A stretch of 5,101 nucleotides of DNA from Pseudomonadota bacterium (GTDB lineage Bacteria > Desulfobacterota > Desulfarculia > Desulfarculales > JAHJDS01). The notes beneath the pieces are model-generated. The model saw only the letters and a program-made list of their open reading frames with translations. It was not told where the DNA came from and made no database searches. Below are positions 1 to 5,101 of the stretch, one piece after another. Position 1 is the stretch's first letter. Every line of letters starts with the position of its first letter. The translations under genes and the position numbers were made by a program. Location of the stretch: the NCBI GenBank assembly GCA_018812395.1, contig JAHJDS010000038.1:1-5101 (forward strand), given 5' to 3'.

Positions 1-3000
1 CAGAATTCAACGGCCTTGGCCACGATCTGGGCGTCGGTGTGGTGCTGGACCTGAATCAGCTTGCGCGGGCACTGGCTGGCGCAGATGCCGCAGCCGTGAC
101 AGGCCGCCGGGTCGATGTCAACCACCCCCTCCTCGTTGACCCGGGGCACCGAGTAGGGGCAACTCCGAACGCAGGTCAGGCAGGCGACGCACTTCTCGGC
201 GTCGACCACGGCCACCTCGCCGCCGACCATCAACTCCTTCTGGGCCAAAATCGTCGCCGCCCGGGAGGCGGCCGCCTTGGCTTGCGAAATAACCTCCTCG
301 ATGAACTTGGGCCCGTGGGCCGTGCCGGCCATGAAGAATCCCGCCGCCACGAAGTCCACCGGCCGGAGCTTGAGGTGGGCCTCCATGAAGAAGCCGTCGG
401 CGTCCAGGGGGAGCTTGAGGCGCGAGGCCAACACCTTCTGGTCGTCCCGGGGGCGGACCGCCGCCGCCAGGGCCAGGCGGTCGGCCGGCAGGGCGATCCA
501 CTCTCGCAGGATCTGGTCGAAGACCTTGACGGACAGACCGTCCGGGCCGGAATCGACCTGGGGCGGGAGGTCCGGATCGAAGCGGATGAAGCGAACCCCC
601 TTGTCCCGGGCCTCCTGGTAGAACAACTCCTTGAGGGAGTAGGTCCGCATGTCGCGGAAGAGGATCGTCACCTCGCAGTCGGGTTTGAGTTCCTTGATCC
701 GAAGGGCGTTGCCCACGGCCTGGGAGCAACAGATGCGCGAGCAGTAGGGGTTGTCCTCGGTGCGCGAGCCGACGCACTGGATCATGACCACGTCGCCCAC
801 GCCCACGAGCGGATCGCCGTCGCCGCCCAGGCCATGCAGGGCCTGGTGCAGATCGAGCTGGGTCAGGACCCGGTCGTCCCGGCCGCAGTCGTATTCCTCG
901 GGCCGGTATTCCTGGGCCCCGGTGGCGATGAGCGCCGCGCCGTGGCTCAGGTTCTCGGTCTTGTCGCCGGTTTTGATCCGGGTGACGAACGAGCCCACGT
1001 GACCGCCGGTCTGTTCGACCTCGGTCTCGAGGTAAACCTGGATGTTGCCGTGGTGGGTCACCTGGTCGATGAGGCCCCTAACGTAACCTTGGATGTCGAA
1101 CCCCTCGACACTCCTCCCCAGTCCCAGGGCGAAGCCTCCCAGCCGGCCGTCCTTCTCGACCAGGTGGGTGTAAAAGCCCTGTTCGGCCAGGGACAGGGCG
1201 GCGGTCATCCCGGCGACACCGCCGCCGATGACCAGGGCCGTCTGGTCGACCGGCACCGGGAACTGACGCAATGGCTCCAGAAGCGTCGCCCGGGCGACCG
1301 ACATCCGAACCAGATCCCGGGCCTTGTCCGTGGCCCGGTCGTGATCGGCCTGGTGGACCCAGGAGCACTGGTCGCGGATGTTGGCCATCTCGAACAAGTA
1401 GGGGTTCAGGCCGGCGTGGCGCAGCCGCTCCCGGAACATCGGCTCGTGGGTCCGCGGCGAGCAGGAGGCGACCACCACCCGGTTGAGGTCGTTCTTCCGG
1501 ATGGCCTCGATCATCTTGTCGCCGGCGTCCGTGGAGCAGGTGAACAGGTACTCGTCGGCGTATTGCACCTGGGGCAGCCCCAGGGCGTACTCGATGACGC
1601 CGGGCACGTCCACCACGCCGCCGATGTTGATCCCGCAGTGGCAGACGAAGACGCCGATCCGCGGCGCTTCGGCACTGACGTCACGCTCCTCGGGAAACAC
1701 GGCCGGGGTGATCTCCGTGCCCCGGACCTCGGCCAGAAGCTCGCCGGCATGGGCCGCCGCCCCGCTGGCCCCGACGACCGTGTCCGGAATGTCCTGAGGC
1801 CCCAGCCAGGTGCCGCAGGCGAAAATCCCCTCCTGAGAGGTCCGGAGGGGATTGAGCCCGGTTCGGCCGGAGAACAGGTGACTGTCCGTGTCCACACCCA
1901 AAATCCGAGCCAGGTCCCGGGTCCCCTCCCGGGGCACCAGGCCGACCGACAGGACGACCAGGTCAAAGGTCTCCTGCCTGAGTTCGTCGGCGTCGTCGAA
2001 GTACTGGACCTCGAGATCGCCGCTGGCCGGATCCTCGACTATTCGGGAGATCATCGACCGGACATAGCGCACGCCGTGCTCGTTCTTGGCCCGCTCGTAG
2101 TAGCGGTCAAAACCCTTGCCGTAGGCCCGGACGTCCATGTAGAAGATGGCCGTCTCCAGGCCGGACACGTGGTCCTGGGCGATGACGGCCTGCTTGGTGG
2201 CGTACATGCAGCAGACCGAGGAACACCAGGGATTGGCGTTGTTGCGGTCACGGGACCCGACGCACTGGAGCCAGGCGACCTTGTGGGGGTGCCGGCCGTC
2301 CCCGGGTCGCTGGACCTCGCCCCGATACGGCCCCGAGGCGGACAGGATCCGCTCGAACTGGATCGAGGTGACCACGTTTTTGTAACGGCCGAAACCCAGC
2401 TCTCCCCGGACTCTGGGGTCGTAACGGTCCAGGCCCGGGCCGGCGACGATGGCCCCCACCTCGACCTCGGTCTCGCGGTCGGTCTGGTCGAGGTCGATGG
2501 CCTCGGCCGGACAGGTGGCCTGGCAGATCCCGCAGGCGTCATCTCCGACCTGGAAATGGATGCAGTTGTCCCGTCTGAGGTTCGGCACCAGGGGCACCGC
2601 CGACGGAAACGGAATGTCGATGTTGCTGCGCCAGTTCAGGTTCTCGTTGAACTCCTTGCCCAGGAGGATCGGCTCCCGGCCGCTCGAGGACTTGGCCGTG
2701 ATCGCCCCGGTGGGACAGATCGACTCGCAGGTCCCGCAGGTGAGGCAGGTCTCGGACAGATCGCCGAAGGGGGAGCCCACCTTTCTGGACTCGCCGCGGC
2801 CCATAAAGCTGATGGCGCCGATTCTCATTCGCTCGGAGCACATCCGGACGCACTGGCCGCACAGGACGCAGTCCTCCTCCCGCGTCGGAAAGGGCGTGTC
2901 CGTGACGCCCAGTTTGGCGCAGAGTTCCCGCACCGGCTCGTTTTGGCCGCAGCGGGCCAGCAGGAGTTCGGCCACCAGCCGCCGGCTGGCCAGCACCCGT

Positions 3001-3248
3001 TCGGTCCGGGTGGAGACCTTCAGCCCCTCGGCCACCGGATAGGCGCAACTGGCCGTCAGCCGCCGCCGACCCCCGACCTCGATCTCGACCAGGCACAACC
3101 GGCAGGCCCCGTAGGGCTCCAGGGCATCGTTATCGCACAGGGTCGGAATCCAGATCTCGAGCCGGCGGGCCGCCTCGAGGACGGTCGTCCCATAAGCGAC
3201 GGCCGCCTCTCGGCCGTCTATTGTAAACCGAATGGTATCTTGTTCCAT
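1..3248 (-). CDS. hdrA: NuoG-N-terminal/HdrA-HdrA fusion iron-sulfur flavoprotein, C-terminal end cut by the window
   Basis: Heterodisulfide-reductase subunit A-like electron-transfer protein, probably cytoplasmic, reading leftwards without a stop for 1082 codons. Residues 1-75 form a [2Fe-2S] plant-type ferredoxin (C38, C49, C52, C68). Residues 125-182 carry two NuoG-like [4Fe-4S] motifs (C127/130/133/137 and C168/171/174/178). Residues 205-513 resemble the second half of HdrA: an inserted cluster motif (C229, C239, C242, C246) and a CVGSR...CC block (C329, C342, C346, C347), but no GxGxxG. Residues 530-1010 are a second HdrA unit: VCHCGINIGG at 535, further conserved Cys 571, 596 and 628, FAD motif GGGVAG at 675-680, and a second CVGSR block (C825, C836, C840, C841). 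Residues 1013-1062 are a 2x[4Fe-4S] ferredoxin (C1020-1030 and C1050-1060). The ATG at 3248 is the only plausible start: an in-frame TAG lies eight codons upstream and a good ribosome binding site sits between. Bases 2-1 give TG, so the next codon is Cys, Trp or the stop TGA; HdrA proteins usually end soon after this ferredoxin. Family assignment is firm; the reaction and partner are inferred. Confidence 0.93.
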   Translation of the reverse strand, partial: MEQDTIRFTIDGREAAVAYGTTVLEAARRLEIWIPTLCDNDALEPYGACRLCLVEIEVGGRRRLTASCAYPVAEGLKVSTRTERVLASRRLVAELLLARCGQNEPVRELCAKLGVTDTPFPTREEDCVLCGQCVRMCSERMRIGAISFMGRGESRKVGSPFGDLSETCLTCGTCESICPTGAITAKSSSGREPILLGKEFNENLNWRSNIDIPFPSAVPLVPNLRRDNCIHFQVGDDACGICQATCPAEAIDLDQTDRETEVEVGAIVAGPGLDRYDPRVRGELGFGRYKNVVTSIQFERILSASGPYRGEVQRPGDGRHPHKVAWLQCVGSRDRNNANPWCSSVCCMYATKQAVIAQDHVSGLETAIFYMDVRAYGKGFDRYYERAKNEHGVRYVRSMISRIVEDPASGDLEVQYFDDADELRQETFDLVVLSVGLVPREGTRDLARILGVDTDSHLFSGRTGLNPLRTSQEGIFACGTWLGPQDIPDTVVGASGAAAHAGELLAEVRGTEITPAVFPEERDVSAEAPRIGVFVCHCGINIGGVVDVPGVIEYALGLPQVQYADEYLFTCSTDAGDKMIEAIRKNDLNRVVVASCSPRTHEPMFRERLRHAGLNPYLFEMANIRDQCSWVHQADHDRATDKARDLVRMSVARATLLEPLRQFPVPVDQTALVIGGGVAGMTAALSLAEQGFYTHLVEKDGRLGGFALGLGRSVEGFDIQGYVRGLIDQVTHHGNIQVYLETEVEQTGGHVGSFVTRIKTGDKTENLSHGAALIATGAQEYRPEEYDCGRDDRVLTQLDLHQALHGLGGDGDPLVGVGDVVMIQCVGSRTEDNPYCSRICCSQAVGNALRIKELKPDCEVTILFRDMRTYSLKELFYQEARDKGVRFIRFDPDLPPQVDSGPDGLSVKVFDQILREWIALPADRLALAAAVRPRDDQKVLASRLKLPLDADGFFMEAHLKLRPVDFVAAGFFMAGTAHGPKFIEEVISQAKAAASRAATILAQKELMVGGEVAVVDAEKCVACLTCVRSCPYSVPRVNEEGVVDIDPAACHGCGICASQCPRKLIQVQHHTDAQIVAKAVEF

Positions 3249-3342
3249 TAACGGTCCCTCCAGGTTCGTCTAAGCTCCCCGCGCCTTTTCGGCCTCCCCC
3301 GCGGCCGACGCCGCGCTTGAGTCCCCGGTCCCGATCCACGGA
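3249..3342 (-). other. 94-base gap between the two genes, no terminator seen
   Basis: The gap separates the TGA of the NuoF-GltD fusion gene from the ATG of the HdrA-like gene. It contains the ribosome binding site. A 6-base-pair GC hairpin (CGCGGC, loop of four, GCCGCG) lies at 3300-3315 and lacks a following T-run, so it does not look like an intrinsic terminator. No convincing -35/-10 promoter is visible on the minus strand. The simplest reading is one transcript over both genes, with the hairpin either incidental in GC-rich DNA or a minor mRNA processing or stability element. Confidence 0.5.
3256..3261 (-). promoter_or_regulatory. ribosome binding site of the HdrA-like gene
   Basis: Reading the minus strand, GGAGGG ends seven bases before the ATG at 3248, a strong Shine-Dalgarno match at normal spacing. 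Together with the in-frame TAG at 3272-3270 it fixes the start of the HdrA-like gene. Confidence 0.8.
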
Positions 3343-5101
3343 TCAAGCTTGGATTTCCTTGACGTCGCATCTCAGACACCGGGCGCATTCCTGCCTGGCC
3401 GTTTTCTCGTCAAATCCCGACTCCACTTCAAGGAAACCCTTTATCCTCTTTGGGGGAGACAGCTTCGGCGCGGCGGGCCGGCCCCGTTCGACAGTTTCGG
3501 CCGGGACTTTCATCGTGACGCCGAAATCATCGGCCGGCTCGACGTATGGTCGGCCGTTTCTCTTGGCGGCCAGGTACTTGTCAATTTCCCCGGCGGCCCG
3601 CCGTCCGGCCGCGATGGCATCGACCACCCGGGCCGGTCCGGTCACCGCGTCCCCCCCGGCGAAAAGGCCGGGAACGTCGGTCGCCATGGTTCGAGGATCC
3701 ACGCCGATGGTGTCCCGGCCGATGGACAGCGAAGACGAAAAGGAAAGGTCGGGCGCCTGGCCGACGGCGGCGAAAACGGTGTCGTATTCCACCGTGACGA
3801 CACGATCCTTGTCGGGGATCGGTCTGCGGCGGCCGCCGCGATCGAATTTGCCCAGGTCGCATTCATATAGGCTGAGTTCCAGTCCCGAGTCGGTCCGGAG
3901 AATGGACGCCGGCGCCACCAACTCCTTGAGATCGACGCCTTCGGCCAGGGCGTCCTCGATCTCCTCCTGGTACGCGGGCATGTCCCGCCGGGTGCGCCGA
4001 TAAAGGATGGTCACCTCGGCCCCCAGGCGCCGACAGGTCCTGGCCACGTCCACGGCCGTGTTGCCGCCCCCGATAACGCCGACCCTTTTTCCGACCGGCG
4101 GAGCCTCCTTCAACTCGACCTGTCTTAGAAACTCGGCGCCTCCCTTCACGCCCGGCAGATCCTCTCCGGGGATATTCATGGCGACGCTTTGATGAGCGCC
4201 CACGGCGATGAAGACGGCGTCGTATCGTTTCTGAACCTCCTCGAGGGATAGGTCGACTCCGATCCTGACGTTGGTTTTCGCCTCCACGCCGGCCTTGAGG
4301 ATGAAGTCAATCTCCTGATCCAGAATGTCCCGCGGCAGACGGTAGGCCGGTATCCCGTAACGGAGCATGCCGCCCAGTCGGGGAAGCTCCTCAAAAATGG
4401 TCGGCCGATAACCCATCAGCGCCAGGTAATACCCGGCCGCCAAGCCGCCCGGTCCGCCGCCCACCACGGCCGCTTTCTGGTCCTTGGGCCCGGCCTTCTT
4501 CAGGCTGACGGTGATCCCTCTTTCCCGGGCCTTATCAGCGGCAAAGCGCTTGATGCGGGCGATGTCCAGGGCCTCGTCCGTCTGAATCCGCAGGCAGACG
4601 TCCATACAGGGATGGGGGCAGACACGGCCGCAGACGCCCGGAAAGGGGTTGGTCCGGTAGATCAGCGAGATGGCCTCCTCATATCGCCCTTCCATCACCA
4701 GCGACAGGTATCCGGGGACATTCTGCTCGAGGGGACAGGCGTTGATGCATTTGGCCGTGACCAGATCCATGCAGACGCCGGGTCCACAGCGTTTGTCCCG
4801 AATATGGGTCTCGTACTCGTGCCGGAAATACTTGAGCGTCGAGAGCACCGGATTGGGCGCGTTCTGGCCCAGCCCGCACAGCGACGCGTCGGCGACCCCC
4901 CGGGCCAGCCGCTCCAGGAGGTCGAGATCCTCCTCCTCGCCCCGGCCGGTGCAAATGCGGTCCATGATTTCGAGCATGGCCTTGGTGCCCTCGCGGCAGG
5001 GAATGCACTTGCCGCAGGATTCGGCCGTGGTGAAGCTGATAAAGTACCGGGCCATGTCAACCATGCAGGTGTCATCGTCCAGGACGATCATGCCGCCCGA
5101 G
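3343..5101 (-). CDS. NuoF/HydB C-terminus fused to GltD/NfnB-type FAD-NAD(P)H oxidoreductase, N-terminal end cut by the window
   Basis: At least 585 codons, ending in TGA at 3345-3343; the true start lies beyond base 5101, since the frame is open through the edge (Ser-Gly-Gly before the Met at 5091). Numbering from that Met, residues 1-98 are the end of a NADH-oxidising NuoF/HydB subunit: a IVLDDDTCMVD segment, ESCGKCIPCREGT with C26, C29 and C32, and the fourth ligand C72 in SLCGLGQNAPNP, wording closest to bifurcating and NADP-reducing hydrogenase subunits (HydB/HndC). Residues 102-168 hold a GltD-like iron-sulfur domain (C102, C107, C115, C119, C154, C158, C162, C166). The FAD Rossmann motif GGGPGG is at 211-216, a second dinucleotide motif GGGNTA at 342-347 is followed by YRRTRRDMP, and the FAD-closing GLFAGGDAVTGPARVV is at 475-490. 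The tail has C569, C572 and C575. The GltD-type half normally moves electrons between NAD(P)H and iron-sulfur clusters; Arg366/Arg367 hint at NADPH, as in GltD, which is inference. It lies 94 bases upstream of the HdrA-like gene on the same strand, so the two are probably cotranscribed and form one complex. Confidence 0.93.
   Translation of the reverse strand, partial: SGGMIVLDDDTCMVDMARYFISFTTAESCGKCIPCREGTKAMLEIMDRICTGRGEEEDLDLLERLARGVADASLCGLGQNAPNPVLSTLKYFRHEYETHIRDKRCGPGVCMDLVTAKCINACPLEQNVPGYLSLVMEGRYEEAISLIYRTNPFPGVCGRVCPHPCMDVCLRIQTDEALDIARIKRFAADKARERGITVSLKKAGPKDQKAAVVGGGPGGLAAGYYLALMGYRPTIFEELPRLGGMLRYGIPAYRLPRDILDQEIDFILKAGVEAKTNVRIGVDLSLEEVQKRYDAVFIAVGAHQSVAMNIPGEDLPGVKGGAEFLRQVELKEAPPVGKRVGVIGGGNTAVDVARTCRRLGAEVTILYRRTRRDMPAYQEEIEDALAEGVDLKELVAPASILRTDSGLELSLYECDLGKFDRGGRRRPIPDKDRVVTVEYDTVFAAVGQAPDLSFSSSLSIGRDTIGVDPRTMATDVPGLFAGGDAVTGPARVVDAIAAGRRAAGEIDKYLAAKRNGRPYVEPADDFGVTMKVPAETVERGRPAAPKLSPPKRIKGFLEVESGFDEKTARQECARCLRCDVKEIQA

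Noticed and set aside
1..2. Possible TGA stop of the HdrA-like gene at the left edge
   Set aside because: Only TG of the codon is inside the window; Cys, Trp or stop are all possible, so no end was called.
118..3096. Several shorter minus-strand open frames (118-777, 1078-1368, 1511-1966, 2051-2542, 2539-3096) suggesting a broken gene
   Set aside because: They lie in other frames than the HdrA-like gene, which I read codon by codon from 3248 to 3 without a stop or frameshift. Their products are Arg/Pro/Gly-rich shadows.
39..3251. Plus-strand open frame of 1070 codons
   Set aside because: It is the exact codon-aligned antisense of the HdrA-like gene, its product is rich in Gly, Asp, Val, Leu and His with no recognisable domain, and no ribosome binding site precedes it. 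Absence of TTA, CTA and TCA codons in the GC-rich sense gene explains it.
3300..3315. GC-rich hairpin considered as a transcription terminator
   Set aside because: The stem is only 6 base pairs, no T-run follows, and the functional link of the two flanking genes argues against termination here.
3130..3339. Small minus-strand open frame bridging the gap between the two genes
   Set aside because: It overlaps the start of the HdrA-like gene in another frame, its product is a low-complexity Gly/Arg string, and the gap is better explained by the leader and ribosome binding site of the HdrA-like gene.
3317..4003. Plus-strand open frames of 228 and 173 codons over the GltD-like module
   Set aside because: They are antisense to an intact flavoprotein with all expected motifs, and their products show no domain.

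Overview
The window is GC-rich and both genes in it lie on the minus strand. They read from the right edge to the left edge, and each is cut by a window end. No RNA gene, mobile element, CRISPR array or DNA-level repeat is visible. The genes encode large iron-sulfur flavoproteins of strict-anaerobe energy metabolism, related to complex I input modules, bifurcating hydrogenases, heterodisulfide reductase and the glutamate synthase small subunit. A GC-rich anaerobic bacterium is likely, for example a sulfate reducer, a syntroph or an uncultivated relative. The phylum cannot be fixed from this sequence.

Right part (5101 to 3343, minus): the C-terminal half of a fusion protein. It starts with the [4Fe-4S] end of a NuoF/HydB-type NADH-oxidising subunit. 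It continues into a complete GltD/NfnB-type module with an iron-sulfur domain, an FAD Rossmann fold and an NAD(P)H Rossmann fold. The N-terminal NuoF part (FMN and NADH sites) lies beyond base 5101.

A 94-base gap (3342 to 3249) carries a clear ribosome binding site and no terminator.

Left part (3248 to 1, minus): a polypeptide of at least 1082 residues. It has a NuoG/HydA-like N-terminus (one [2Fe-2S] and two [4Fe-4S] sites), then a partial HdrA module without an FAD dinucleotide motif, then a second HdrA module with that motif, then a 2x[4Fe-4S] ferredoxin tail. It is easily missed because its stop codon lies at or just beyond base 1, while the opposite strand carries a 1070-codon open frame aligned codon for codon with it. 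The plus-strand frame is an artefact of codon bias.

Together the pair looks like the electron-transfer core of a soluble complex. Electrons could enter or leave at NAD(P)H through the NuoF-GltD fusion, pass through the NuoG-like clusters, and reach the HdrA flavin and ferredoxin clusters. Flavin-based bifurcation or confurcation is the natural hypothesis. The partner (hydrogenase, formate dehydrogenase, HdrBC, MvhD, or a dedicated oxidoreductase) is not in the window.
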